Positions 9,899-22,000 of a stretch of 64,000 nt of DNA are shown piece after piece. The notes beneath the pieces were generated by a model. It ran no database searches. It was not told the DNA's origin and worked only from the letters and a program-made list of their open reading frames with translations. Position numbers and translations under genes: made by a program. This DNA comes from Amphiura filiformis (lineage: Eukaryota > Echinodermata > Ophiuroidea > Amphilepidida > Amphiuridae), in NCBI RefSeq assembly GCF_039555335.1, contig NC_092647.1, positions 14,308,094-14,372,093 on the forward strand. Direction: 5' to 3'. How positions within the stretch are numbered: the stretch's first letter is position 1; the number at the start of each line of letters is the position of its first letter.

Positions 9899-11157
9899 AT
9901 TTATTGTAATGACCACGGTTAAAATATATTTTAAAATATATTATTCCAATCATTTAGTTTAGTTCATAAAAAACAGCTTCTCAAATGTTGTGTTAAACAT
10001 TTATTGCAGTTCTCTGCTCACATGCTTGTCAACTGTTGAACAGTGAAATGTATTTACTGCACCGTGCCAAAAAGGAACTAAAACAACAAAATCGAACAAA
10101 TATTCCAATCAATGAAAGAAGAAACATAATTGTGCGCCATAAAGTATGATATTAATTACAACCTTTATCAAAACAAAATAAATGAAAAAAACATAACGAC
10201 AATATTTATCCTACAGAAAAGCAAACCAACAATCAATCAAAAATAAAGTGGTAAAAGTAAAAGAACGCGCCCAACGTGGGGCTCGAACCCACGACCCTGG
10301 GATTAAGAGTCCCATGCTCTACCGACTGAGCTAGCCGGGCTGCTATGCGCAGATTATTGCGTCTCATCTCATCTTATCTCATCTCATCTCATCTTATTTC
10401 ATCGCATCTCTTGAAAGTGGTTTTTCTTTCTGATTGCCAGATTCTGTTACATTGAGTATAATTATTAATTTTACAGGAATGATTAGTGAACACAGTTAGG
10501 TACTAATCATTTCCTGAAAAGATTTATAAATCTTAAACTGTCTTGACTGTTGAAAAATTTCTTCTTTACTTATTTATCTTTTCGTTGTTGCAGATTGCAG
10601 TAGGCATATATTATAAGTTTGTTTTGTGAAAAAAAAAACCATATAGGCTTATAATTGTTATAATTTATATCTGCAGTTGATATTTTTTAATCGATTTAAA
10701 GTTGTATTTCCTATGTGAAATATAAACAAAATAAACACATTACTCATAGTTTATTAAACTCACCTATATTATTATACATTTTGTCATATCTTCATCAGGT
10801 ATATAGCTCGTGCTATCGTCAGTAGATACATGATTGCTATCTTCAATAGATACATATTGCTATCTTCAGTAAATATGTTATCTGCAAAATGCAGATAGCA
10901 CACCGCTATACTAAATTTATATTTTAATGCATGTAATATTATCTTTCACCTCTCTCCCTTTTCTCTCTTCGTTTTGGCAGTGACTTTATCTGCCTCTATC
11001 TTCTGACACATAGGGTACGAGAAACATTGGCCAAAATCGGTCCAAATGCTTTTTGTTTGTTTGTTTTTGTTTTTTGCTTTGTTAAATTATGTATTGTCTT
11101 GTTTTAATTGGGAAAAATTTAGAACGGGCAAAACGTTGTTCTTATAAAGAAACCTTG
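9899..11157. repeat. Tandem segmental duplication, copy 2
   Basis: This is the sister of 5031-9898 without the foldback insertion. It preserves the unoccupied AGATT site near 10442 and carries its own tRNA-Lys and GATA-dyad cluster (10808-10905). Confidence 0.9.
10268..10340 (-). tRNA. tRNA-Lys (CUU), unit 6
   Basis: Canonical copy with terminator T4 at 10259-10262. It is the tandem-duplicate partner of the gene at 5405-5477, and the two genes are identical. Confidence 0.97.
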
Positions 11158-11408
11158 TACCCATGATACCTCTAAACCTATGTTATTTTTACAATCAAAA
11201 GTTAACATCCACCCTTATCAACCTATAAACAGTGTATTGCCCTGTGTATAAGCGTATGTCCAAAGAATTTAAAACAAATTTACAAAACCGGACAAACCTT
11301 TAGACATGCTGGCAAAAAGATGGATGTCTTTGTAAATCTTGCACCGTAGTAGCAGAAGGGATACACGCGACTGCACTCAACGAATGATGACTCGATCCAT
11401 TTACATAT

Positions 11409-11958
11409 GTGACGATCCACATCGAAACGCTCGTAAAGTCGGCCCCTGGTCAATTTTGTTTTCTTGCGTATTTAGAAAATATATATCATAAGCTTTACAA
11501 TGATATATCATTTGACTCCAAACAATATCCAGAAGCGGGGTTATAGCTTGTTAAACTTTGCTACTTCAGTAAAAAGGTACATTATTTTGGTGCTACAATA
11601 TATCTCTTTTTCTACATTGCTGGTATTAAATATCAAATGGTCATAATTGGCGGTCACTTCAAATCATCCCCAAGTCAACGAGGTGCAGGACATGTCCTCT
11701 CATTGTTAATTGTTGGTTAACTCACCACTTGAACAGGATTTAGCCAAAGCAAACAAAGACTAAAGCTATTTACTTTAAGTATAAGCTTATTATCCTCTTC
11801 AACAATAGGATTAAAGATTGGTATTTTGACTGGACTGAAATGAGACACTTGTAGGACAATTATTAGGTACATTATGAATACAAGCTTTGTACACATTTTG
11901 GACTGTAACTCGAAATATAATTTGCCGACTTTACGAGCGGTTTGAGATGGATGGTCAC
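11409..11958. mobile_element. GTGAC-ended MITE
   Basis: The inverted ends (GTGACGATCC and GTGACCATCC) run into a shared CGCTCGTAAAGTCGGC block, giving TIRs of about 35 bp. It is flanked by ATAT on both sides (11405-11408, 11959-11962). The paralogous unit at about 16930-16945 joins the flanks directly (TTACATATACCTCGCG), confirming the ends and a 4-bp duplication. It is 550 bp and non-coding. Confidence 0.88.
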
Positions 11959-12611
11959 ATATACCTCGCGATATGGGTAAAGGGCTACGTTAGTACATAA
12001 ATAAATGCGTCATTAAATCTTTGTGTTCTTAAACCAGTTTTCATAATAAAGTATACATTATTTGTTCATTTTGAAATTTGTTGGGTTCTTTTTGATTTTG
12101 TGTATATGTGAGCATGTGACATATAAAATAGGAACAGTAAATTATAGATTAAATAAAATACGTTTCAAACCATCCTGTGCATACAACTTATTGCATCTCA
12201 TCTCCCGAATGCCTGACTTATGTCTTTTATTTATTGCAATGACTACTGTAAAAAATATATTTTCAAATATATTATTTAAAACATTTAGCTTTATAGTTCA
12301 TAAAAAACAGCTTTTTATATTTTGTGTTTTATTACAGTTCTCTGCTCACATGTTTGTCAACTGTTGAACAGTGAAATACATTTACTGCACCATGCCAATA
12401 AGGAACTAAAACAACAAAATCGAACAAATATTCCAATCAACGAAAGAAGAAACATAATTGTTCGTCATTGAGGTGTGGTATTAATTACAACCTTTATCAA
12501 AACAAAAATAAATTGAAAAAAAAACATGACGACAACATTTATCATACAGAAAAAGCAAAAATATTTCAAACCAACAATCAATCAAAAATAAGGCGGTAAA
12601 AGTAAAAATAC

Positions 12612-12684
12612 CGCCCAACGTGGGGCTCGAACCCACGACCCTGGGATTAAGAGTCCCATGCTCTACCGACTGAGCTAGCCGGTC
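12612..12684 (-). tRNA. tRNA-Lys (CUU) variant, unit 7
   Basis: Complete gene with one acceptor change: A at position 2 instead of C, which faces G71 and leaves a mismatch. Terminator T5 at 12604-12608. Possibly still expressed, with reduced acceptor stability. Confidence 0.88.
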
Positions 12685-12712
12685 TGTTGTACACATTGGG
12701 CTATTCCAGAAA

Positions 12713-12952
12713 TTAAAGGCACCCCCTAAAGAAGACATGGGACTACTACAAAAATTTTCACCATTTTTTGCTCTGGGAATCCCAAGAAAAAAATTAGGCT
12801 TGGGAATTCCCAAAAATGTTGGCAAAATTTTTCCTGTCTTCTTTAGGGACACTGGGAATTTCCAATTTTTCCAATTCGATATGTCTGATGTGCTCTCATG
12901 TCTCACAAAAACACTGTCGAAACGCTCAAAACACTCATTCCAGATCCCTTAA
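12713..12952. mobile_element. TTAA-bounded non-autonomous element, copy 2
   Basis: This is the shorter version of the element at 740-1026, in the same position relative to its tRNA-Lys. It arose with the unit duplication, not by independent insertion. Confidence 0.55.
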
Positions 12953-12967
12953 AACAACCCCAACACG

Positions 12968-13505
12968 TCTATAGACGAATCCAACGAGCCAAGTCATGGT
13001 CAGGATTTGGTCGGCCATCTTTGGTTTCCCGCTAGCACCAACCTGGGGTATTGAGCGCCCGATTGTGCAAATAAAAGCCGCCTAACACCTGGAGAAGATG
13101 CAAAGACGAGGAGAGTTAATATAATAATATATACAATAGAGGTAATCCTGACGCATCTATTCAAACCTAGTCATTTTGTTCATCCATTTGTACATCTGTG
13201 AATACATGCGACGGGATTACCTGCGGAATTATCTCTATTGTATTATTCTATTAACCCTCCTCGACCTTATCTAGGTGTAAGGCGGCTTTAATTTGCACAA
13301 CTGTTGGAACTGTATTATGTTGTAAACTTAAATCAATCTTTTGTCTACCTGTGTTTTCGCGGAAGGTGTAGAACGGGTGATGGAATGCAGTTTAAAATTT
13401 CCACCAAGGCCGAATCATTTCACATTTTGGATGCATTGTAGTCGGCGGGGACCCAACTAAAGGCTGCTAGTCAGGTGTAGGGATGCGTGTATTTGGATTC
13501 GTCTC
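12968..13505. mobile_element. Degenerate foldback element
   Basis: GACGAATCC near 12974 and GGATTCGTC near 13495 are inverted. Inner arms at about 13062-13152 and 13207-13302 are imperfect complements (they share AAAGCCGCC, ACACCT and GAGGAG blocks). The segment is absent from the paralogous position near 1036. It is old, non-coding, and bordered by a SINE-like element on its right. Confidence 0.6.
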
Positions 13506-13890
13506 ACACCACTCCACGCCATACATAAATTCTCCCAGTCACATTTCCCCAATATGAAATTTTTAAAAAGTAAAATTTTAATTTTAATAATTCTTTTAAA
13601 GTTTGGCAGAGGCGGGGTTCGAACTCACGGCTCACCGCTTTGGCTAGTATCACGTTTACCATACGTCCAGCGCCTTAGACCGCTCGACCACGAAGAACTT
13701 GATAGTGTCATAGTGAAAATTTATACATATAATATTAATAAATTGCAACTTCATTACTGCATCATATTTTGGAATTTTATCTGCTTAAAACATTAATGTG
13801 TATTATAGTAAAGCTACCATTATTTATATTGTTGAATTTTCAAGCGCATAGGGACAATTAATACGAGGGTCCTATGAATAGGCCTACATA
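13506..13890 (-). mobile_element. tRNA-Leu-like SINE, copy B
   Basis: On the minus strand a tRNA-like head includes GGTCGAGCGGTCTAAGGCGC (A box of tRNA-Leu type), a long variable-arm-like stretch, and GAGTTCGAACCCCGCCTCTGCCA near its 3' end. The acceptor strands do not pair, so it is not a working tRNA. Both flanks of the head match 56356-56735 on the plus strand. The tail side shares GGGAAATGTGACTGGGAGAA with that copy. Confidence 0.75.
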
Positions 13891-14640
13891 CACAATACAT
13901 AACATCGATTTTGATATCGGCCATGTGCTCTGCTGTGCATGTGGTTTCCTGCAGTGGCGGAAGTTGTTTTACGAAGTGCATCCGAACTCCATTTTGAAGC
14001 AAATGATTTTGACAAGGCATTGGATTGTTCCAGTTTGCATCCTAAATCCACATTAGACCCTAATATTATTAACAAAATCAAAAGATTAGATTATAATAAC
14101 AACAAAACGGTAATCTTTTGTCGGGTCTAATGTGAAAATTACATTAAAAAAATAAAGTTTTTACAGAATTAATTTTCACTTAATTCCAAAAAAAATGGCG
14201 TATATAAGATTGAAATAAATTATCTACCTTCTATACTAGATCAATTGTGACGCAAGTTGTTATCAAAATTGTTGTGATAGATGTACAGTTAATATTCATA
14301 TATTCCATTACCTATCTGATGGTACAGTTTTTACACAGAAAATATTTATTTGAAAAACCTGCCACTCGGCTTTTTCCGGAAAGGTCACAGGGTCGCCGTG
14401 ATCTGTGCAATAATTACAATTAAAATTTTTCTTATTCTAACAGCAAGCGTTTCTAGAATATATTATGGCGAAATGTGGTGTAGATTCGTCTATACCTGTT
14501 CCGAATTTTGACATGCCATAGGCTTTGTGTTGTGATCATTTCGATCAGTGGTTCGTAACACAAAGAAAGCGTGATCCAGTTGACCTAGCAACGGTCACAT
14601 TCTAACGTGCACTACGACAGCGAATTATAAACAACAAGTA
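13891..14640. other. Non-coding stretch of a composite insertion
   Basis: I see no gene here. It separates two tRNA units and is absent from the paralogous unit near 1036. It contains a small hairpin near 14520-14580 (GCTTTGTGTT facing AACACAAAG). Reading frames here lack recognisable domains. Confidence 0.6.
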
Positions 14641-14670
14641 ACCAAAATAGGCAATAAAAGATACATATTA

Positions 14671-14743
14671 CGCCCAACGTGGGGCTCGAACCCACGACCC
14701 TGGGATTAAGAGTCCCATGCTCTACCGACTGAGCTAGCCGGGC
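14671..14743 (-). tRNA. tRNA-Lys (CUU), unit 8
   Basis: Canonical copy. A T4 run lies at 14656-14659. The next tRNA-Lys is only about 440 bp away at 15187-15259, one of the closest pairs in the window. Confidence 0.97.
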
Positions 14744-15186
14744 TGTGCATACACATCATTACATCTCATCTCCCGAAAGCCCTGACTTGTGTCACATGCT
14801 TTTATTTATTGCAATGATCACTGTTAGAATATATTTTACAACATATTATTTAAATCATTTAGTCTAGTTCATAAAAACCGCTTCTCATATTTTTTGTTAA
14901 ACATTTATTACAGTTATCTGCTCACATGTTTGTCAACTGTTGAATAGTGAAATGTATTTACTCCACCATGGCAAAAAGGAACTAAAACAACAAAATCGAA
15001 CAAATATTCCAATCAACGAAAGAAGAAACATAATGGTTCGCCAATAAGGTGTGATATTAATTGCAACCTTTATCAAAACAAAAATAAATGAAAAAAAACA
15101 TGACGAGAATATTTATCCTACTGAAAAAGCAAAAATATTTCAAACCAACAATCAATCAAAAATAAAGTGGTAAAAGTAAAAGAACG

Positions 15187-15259
15187 CGCCCAACGTGGAG
15201 CTCGAACCCACGACCCTGGGATTAAGAGTCCCATGCTCTACCGACTGAGCTAGCCGGGC
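15187..15259 (-). tRNA. tRNA-Lys (CUU) variant, unit 9
   Basis: One difference from canonical: U at position 61, giving a G53-U61 wobble in the T stem. Terminator T4 at 15178-15181. Probably functional, or only mildly impaired. Confidence 0.92.
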
Positions 15260-15469
15260 TGCTATACGCATTTATACTGCGTCTCATCTCATCTTATCTC
15301 ATCTCATCTCATTTCTTGAATGTGTTTTTCTAATAATCATAAATTTATATGAATGATTAGTGAAGACAGTTAGATACTAATCATTTCCTGAAAAGATATA
15401 TAAATCTTAAAACTGTTGAAAATATATTATTTCTTTTTTACTTATTTGCCTACTCATCAGGTATAGCTC

Positions 15470-15605
15470 GTGTTATCTTCAGTAGATACACATTGTTATC
15501 TTTAGTAGATACACATTGCTATCTTTAGTAGATACACATTGCTATCTTCAATAGATACACATTGCTATCTTCAGTAGATATGTTATCTGCAAAATGCAGA
15601 TAGCA
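15470..15605. repeat. GATA-dyad cluster, five units
   Basis: Five consecutive units of about 24 bp (for example TTGCTATCTTTAGTAGATAC plus ACA) end in the TATCTGCAAAATGCAGATA palindrome. It is the same family as 9534-9640, with extra copies. Confidence 0.85.
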
Positions 15606-15699
15606 CACCGCTATACTAAATTTATGTTTTAATGTAATATTATCTTTCACCTGACCTCTCTCCCTTTTCTCTCTTCGTTTTGACAGTAGCTTTATCTAC

Positions 15700-16487
15700 C
15701 CATACTGCAGTTACTGTCCGTTTTCCTATACACAATACACAGTGCTCTTTCCCATTGACGCGTGACCTTTACAAATAGCCCTACGTTAACAGTATGGGGA
15801 TATGACTAGTTAACGTCGCTGTGTGAAAAATAACCGGCCAATATTAAAAGTACTCTTCTAAAGTTCTAGAAAATATAGTTTTTAACATGTCCTAAATTTT
15901 AGCTAATTTAGATGTTTGGAAATATTCGTACTTTGGTGTTTTAGTTAATGTTATAGGTAATAGTACATTGCCTAATTAACGTCGCTGTGTGAAAAATAAC
16001 CGGCCAATATTAAAAGTACTCTTCTAAATTTCTAGACAATATAGTTTTGTAACATGTCCTAAATTTTAGCTAATTTAGGTGTTTGGAGAGGGTCGTACTT
16101 TTGTGTTTTAGGAAGGACATGTAAACGACAGATAACACCAAAAATATGAAGAAATTATTTCCAAACCGTGTTAAGTCAAAAATCATTATGTTGCTCATTT
16201 TCAAGAATGCTGGTTTACAAAAGCACGACATTGTCTGATTTCGTGAACAAAGCCACACATAACATTGTTCCCTTTCGTTTCCTTTATAATCTGCTACCCA
16301 ACTGAAGCTATGAATATTAGCTTTATTGCGATATCGCACATGAAAACAGTCACTTGTGCACAACCAGAGAAGATCCGATTTAATCAGTTGAGCTGTTTCA
16401 ATGAGTGTTATCTTGGTTTAATAGCTTTTAATGGGGTTAAGTCCTGCAAAGGTCGAGATGAATTCTACTGTAGACATGACTGCATCA
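15700..16487. mobile_element. Unclassified insertion with an internal 166-bp-period direct repeat
   Basis: Paralogous units read from TTTATCTGCC straight into CTCTATCTTCTGACG, and here about 780 bp intervenes. Inside, a segment of about 110 bp starting TAACGTCGCTGTGTG occurs at 15811 and again at 15977. The ends are weakly similar in inverted order (CATACTGCAGT and ACTGCATCATG). No coding sequence is recognised. Confidence 0.55.
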
Positions 16488-17592
16488 TGCTCTATCTTCT
16501 GACGCATAGGGTACGCGAAATATTGGCCAAAAACAGTCCAACATGCTTTTTGTTTGTTTGTTTTTGCTTTTTGCTTTGTTAAAATTATATATTGTCTTGT
16601 TTTAATTGGGAAATATTTAGGAGGGACAAAGCTTTGTTCTTATAAAGAAACCTTGTACCCATGATGCCTCTTATGCTTGAGAGTATAACCTTAGCCCTTT
16701 AGTTGTAATGTTATTTTTACTATCACAGAAGTTAACATCCATCCATGTCAAACTCCACAGTGTATTGCCCTGTGTATAAGCGTACGTCCAAAGAATTTAA
16801 AAGAAATTTACAAAACCGGACAAACCTTTAGACATGCTGGCAAAAAGATGGATGTCTTTGTAAATATTGCACCGTAGTAGCAGAAGGGATACACGCGACT
16901 GCACTCAACGAATGACGACTCGATCCATTTACATATACCTCGCGATATGGGTAAAGGGCTACGTTAGTACATAAATAAATGTGTCATTAAATCTGTGTGT
17001 TCTTAAACCAGTTTTCATAATAAAGTATACATTATTTGTTCATTTTGAAATTTGTTGGATTCTTCTTGATTTTGTGTATATATGTGAGCATGTGACAAAT
17101 AAAATGGGAACAGTAAATTATAGATTAAATAAAATACGTTTCAAACCATCCTGTGCATACAACTTATTGCATCTCATTTCCCGAATGCCTGATTTATGTC
17201 TTTTATTTATTGCAATGACCACTGTAAAATATATTTGAAAATATAATATTTAAAACATTTAGCTTAGTTCATAAAAAGCTTCTCAATTTTTGTGTTAAAC
17301 ATTTATTGCAGTTCTCTGTTCACATGTTTGTCAACTGTTGAACAGTGAAGTGTATTTACTGCACCATGCCAAAAAGGAACTAAAACAACAAAATCGACCA
17401 AATATTCCAATCAACTAAAGAAGAAACATAATTGTTCGTCATTAATTAAGGTGTGGTATTAATTACAACCTTTATCAAAACAAAAATAAATTGGAAAAAA
17501 AACATGATGACAACACATTTATCCTACAGAAAAAGCAAAGCTATTTCAATCCAACAATCAATCAAAAATAAGGTGGTAAAAGTAAAAGAAAG

Positions 17593-17665
17593 CGCCCAAC
17601 GTGGGGCTCGAACCCACGACCCTGGGATTAAGAGTCCCATGCTCTACCGACTGAGCTAGCCGGGC
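17593..17665 (-). tRNA. tRNA-Lys (CUU), unit 10
   Basis: Canonical copy with terminator T4 at 17584-17587. The flank at 16980-17590 parallels that of unit 7 (12000-12600), marking another unit duplication. Confidence 0.97.
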
Positions 17666-17840
17666 TGCTATGCGCAGATTCATGCGTGTCATCTCATCTT
17701 ATCTCTCATGTCATTTTTTTAATGTGTTTTTCTTTTTGATTGCCAGATTATGTTATACATTTAATATAATCATCAATTTTACACGAATAATTGGTGAAGA
17801 CAGTTAGGTACTATTCATTTCCTGAAAAGATATATAAATC

Positions 17841-18206
17841 TTAAGGGGGTACTACACCCCTGTGGTAAATTTGTGACTTTTTTTGCATTTTTCTCACAAA
17901 ATAATAACACATTGGTAACAAAACTTATGTATATTATTGGGGCAAGGAATCCAATTACTACACTGAAATTTCAGTGACTCAAGACAAGCGGTTCAGTATA
18001 CATGATAGGAAATGAGGTACATCCTAGTGGTACCTTATTTCTTATCATAAATAACGAACTGCTTGTCTTGGGTCACTGAAATTCCAGTGTAGTAATTGGA
18101 TTCCTTGCCCCTATAATATACATAACTTTTGTTACCACTGTTTTATTAGTTTTTGAGAAAAATGCAAAAATAGACACAAATTTATCGAGGGGTGTAGTAC
18201 CCTTAA
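17841..18206. mobile_element. TTAA MITE with long inverted repeats, copy 1
   Basis: It starts TTAAGGGGGTACTACACC and ends with the complement, and arms of about 150 bp meet near 18020. The related unit shows ATCTTAAAACTGTTG with a single TTAA at 15407-15410, so TTAA is the target duplication. TTAA duplication is known for piggyBac and some other superfamilies, and no transposase is present here. A second copy is at 52086-52429. Confidence 0.9.
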
Positions 18207-18663
18207 AACTGTTGAAAATATATTTTTCTTCTTTACTTATTTACCTACTTATTGCCTGTTATTTTGCTTCAGTCTTTTCGTTGTTAAGATTGCAGTATGT
18301 GTAAGTTTGTTGTTTGAAAGAAAAAGTAACATTATAGGCTTATAATTGTTATAATTTATATCTGCAGTTGATATATTTGATTGATTTTAAGTTGTATTTT
18401 CTATGTGAGATATAAACAAAATAACATTACTTTAACCGTTTATTAAACTCGCCTTAAGTATAAATACAACATTACACTAAAATAGTTATCTCCTGGAATT
18501 CGTGTATGAATTTTTTTCTAAAATGTAACCATGTTGGCTTTTCAGCGATATACATGTGATGCGATCAAGCAAAATCAGCCGGAACTAGGAAATATTACAT
18601 TTTCATTTTTTTTATAGGATAGTAGCATTTACAAAGCTGGATTTTGCAGAAATCCCAATTGAA
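18207..18663. other. Unit spacer before the LINE
   Basis: This continues the tRNA-Lys unit spacer (18210-18480 matches 9260-9480) and then enters sequence with no match in the window. I see no gene. Confidence 0.6.
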
Positions 18664-19016
18664 TTCTCGCTATTCGCAATAAGGGCGCCGCCAGCGGTTT
18701 GCGATGTAATCGTGATGTATCATGATGTATCATGGGAAAAGGTCGACATCCAAGTCCGCGCAATACGAATATTACCATGCTATTACATAGGAACACGTGA
18801 CAATTAATTTTTACTTTATCGATTAATTTTTACTCTATCGCGTGTAATACCGTTATATTGACAAACTAAAAATATTGTCACGTGTTCCTACATGTAATAG
18901 CATGGTAATATTCGTATTGCGCGGACTTGGATGTCGACCTTTTCCCATGATACATCATGATACATCACGATTACATCGCAAACCGCTGGCGGCGCCCTTA
19001 TTGCGAATAGCGAGAA
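18664..19016. mobile_element. Foldback MITE upstream of the LINE
   Basis: The element starts TTCTCGCTATTCGCAATAAG and ends with its complement. Arms of about 145 bp surround a loop of about 66 bp. TTGAA is duplicated on both sides (18659-18663, 19017-19021). It contains no coding sequence. It lies within 400 bp of the LINE ORF, so it may sit in the LINE 5' region or mark its outer border. Confidence 0.88.
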
Positions 19017-19021
19017 TTGAA

Positions 19022-22000
19022 CGACCAGTTCCAAAGATATGAGCAATTAAAGAGTTTCCAAAACAACAGCAAGAGGTCAGAGGTCAGCTGCGAAGTCAGG
19101 ACGTGTGGCATAATACGGCGAGAGGAAAATCTCTCTGAAATCCCTTTTTGGGTTTCATACTCCCCCCCAAATAACTGTAATATCTTTCCATCTAACTTTG
19201 GGAAGTGTTTTATTCCACACGCGGCATATTTACACCAGCCGAACCTGCACAAACTTCCAGCTACTTTGCTGTAAAACAACTGGTGTAGAATTCAACAACC
19301 TACGCAGCCAAGATGGCGACCATGAGTTGCTAAATTCCGCTGCGGGGGCAGGGCTTCCAGTTCTTAAAAAATGGGAAATAATCTGTAAGTATTACTATTT
19401 TGTCTATTAACATTGTATATCAGATCTACGTCCGCCTTATTGCATGATGCTGATGATGTAGAATTCACTTTTGACAACAAATCATCGTATGGCTTTTCAG
19501 CAACCACAAATAATGTTCTGGTATTTCATCAGCCACGTTATGACAATACAAGCATGTTGTATACAAATATGACTTTACATGTAAACCCTATGTTGAACAG
19601 TAGTAAGAAGGTTATGAACATGAAAGAAGGCTACCTGTTCATGGTTATCCTGTTGAGCTCTTGGGACATAGAATTAAATCCTGGCCCTTATAAGACAGCT
19701 CGTAAAGTGAAGTGGCCATGTGGCATCTGTGAAAGAAATGTGACATGGAATACAGCTGGCATACAATGTGACCAGTGTAAAGTGTGGTATCATCAAGACT
19801 GTATGAACATGCCTACGTGTGTTTATGAAGGAATGACAAATGTTTCCTGGTATTGTTGCACGTGTGGTTTACCGAATTTCAGTACATCCTTGTTCTCCAA
19901 TTGGGCCATCAATACGTCCAATAGTTTTTCGAGCCTCGATCCTGATCAAACGTGTACAAGCCCAGGTCCTGATCAAACGTGTGCAAGCCCAGATCCAATC
20001 AAGGGTCCAATACCCACAGCGACTTCATCGCCAATTCAATCTACTCGTAAAAAGAACACTAAACCCTCAACATTACGCTTATTATCTGCAAATTTCCAAG
20101 GTGTTAAAGGCAAGAAACAGCAGTTACTCCACTCCGTTGATGCGGTAAAACCGGACATAATTGTTGGAACAGAGTCTCTGCTAACTTCTTCCTTTGGTGG
20201 GAACTATAATGAGCTCTTCCCTCCTGGTTACAGATCCTTTACTAACAACACATGTCGTGGTATATTCATCTTGGTTAAAGAAGAAATACCTGCAACACTC
20301 GTTGAAGATCTGTCGATAAGTGACAGTACTATGGTTGTCCAAGTTAAAATCAAAGGGCAGAAACTTCTCCACGTTGTTGCCTTTTATGGTTCGCCAAGCG
20401 AAAAAGGATGTGGCTCATTTGATAACCTTGACTCGGTTTTATGTAACTTGCAACAGAAATACAAAGAGCAACATACTCTATGGTTGAGTGGAGACTTTAA
20501 TCTTCCAGATGTAAACTGGGAAGATCATCAAGTTATGTCTGGTGCTACGAGAGCCCGCCAATCAGAATATATGCTCGATCTATGTCATAAATATAACCTG
20601 GACCAGATTCAGTTAGAACCTACGCGTGTTACGAAAACCACTGCTAATGTACTGGATCTATTCTTTACATCCAACTCATCGCTGACCAATGCCATTACTG
20701 TCATTCCAGGGTTCGGCGACCATGATGCAGTCTTGGTTGATTCATCGCTGAAACCGGAAGTTCACAAGAAACCACCTCGCAAGATTTTTCTATACAGCAA
20801 GGGTGATATGAATGGATTGAAATCAGACCTTGGGGAATATGTTGATAGCTACTTAGAGGTTTGCCAAAATCGCACTGTTGAGAGTAACTGGTTGAGTTTC
20901 AAATCCAAACTTTTTGAACTGATGGACAAGTTTATCCCTAGTAAGATGAGTACAACAAGATACAACGTTCCTTGGTTTAACCGAGAGCTTCATAGAATGA
21001 GAAGAAAACAACAAAGACTCTACAACAAAGCCAAGAAAAGCGGTAATCACAGACTATGGGAAAAGTTCAGAGAACACAGAAAGTTATACAACAAGACTCT
21101 CCGTGAAACGCAGAAATCTCACATCAAGAACATTTTTAGCCAAGATACAGAAGAAAATAAGAAAGCTTTCTTCAAGTATATAAAAAACCTCAAGAAAGAC
21201 AGGAGTGGTATAAGTCCTCTGAAATCAGGCAACGGCACCGTCTCTGATCCTCAAGGGAAGGCAAATGTTTTGTCTGACTATTTCACGCATGAAACATCAG
21301 GTGATATCCCAGAAATGTCTTCAAGAAAACAGCCAACAATTCCATCTTTGGCTTTTTCAGGTGATGGTATTGAAAAACTTTTACAAAAACTGAACCCAAA
21401 TAAGGCCTCCGGCCAAGACAATATACCGGTTCGCATATTAAAAGAATGTGCTGAACAAATTGCTCCTCTCCTTCAAGCGCTTTTAACTCAAAGTTTGCAA
21501 ACAGGGAATCTACCAACAGACTGGCAGACAGCATTTATTACACCCTTGTTTAAGAAAGGTGATAGATCTCTACCATCAAACCACCGTCCAGTATCACTAA
21601 CATCAGTGTGCTGTAAGACCATGGAACATGTTATCTTCAAACACATCATGGATCACTGTGACACTCATAATATCATTACCGATGTCCAACACGGATTCAG
21701 GCGCAATCGCTCCTGTGAATCGCAATTGTTGGAAACCATCGACGACCTAGCTTTTAATGTTGACAGAGGCTATCAAACCGACATCGTGGTACTAGACTTT
21801 CGAAAAGCTTTCGACATGGTTCCCCATCAAAGACTCTTGTCAAAGTTAGATCATCTAGGAATCAAAGGACCAATACATAGTTGGATCAAGACCTTCCTTA
21901 CTTGCCGGAAGCAGAAAGTGGTGGTCGACGGAGCGGAATCCGTAGCAGAAGACGTGATATCAGGTGTCCCGCAAGGTACCGTCATGGGACCGCTTCTTTT

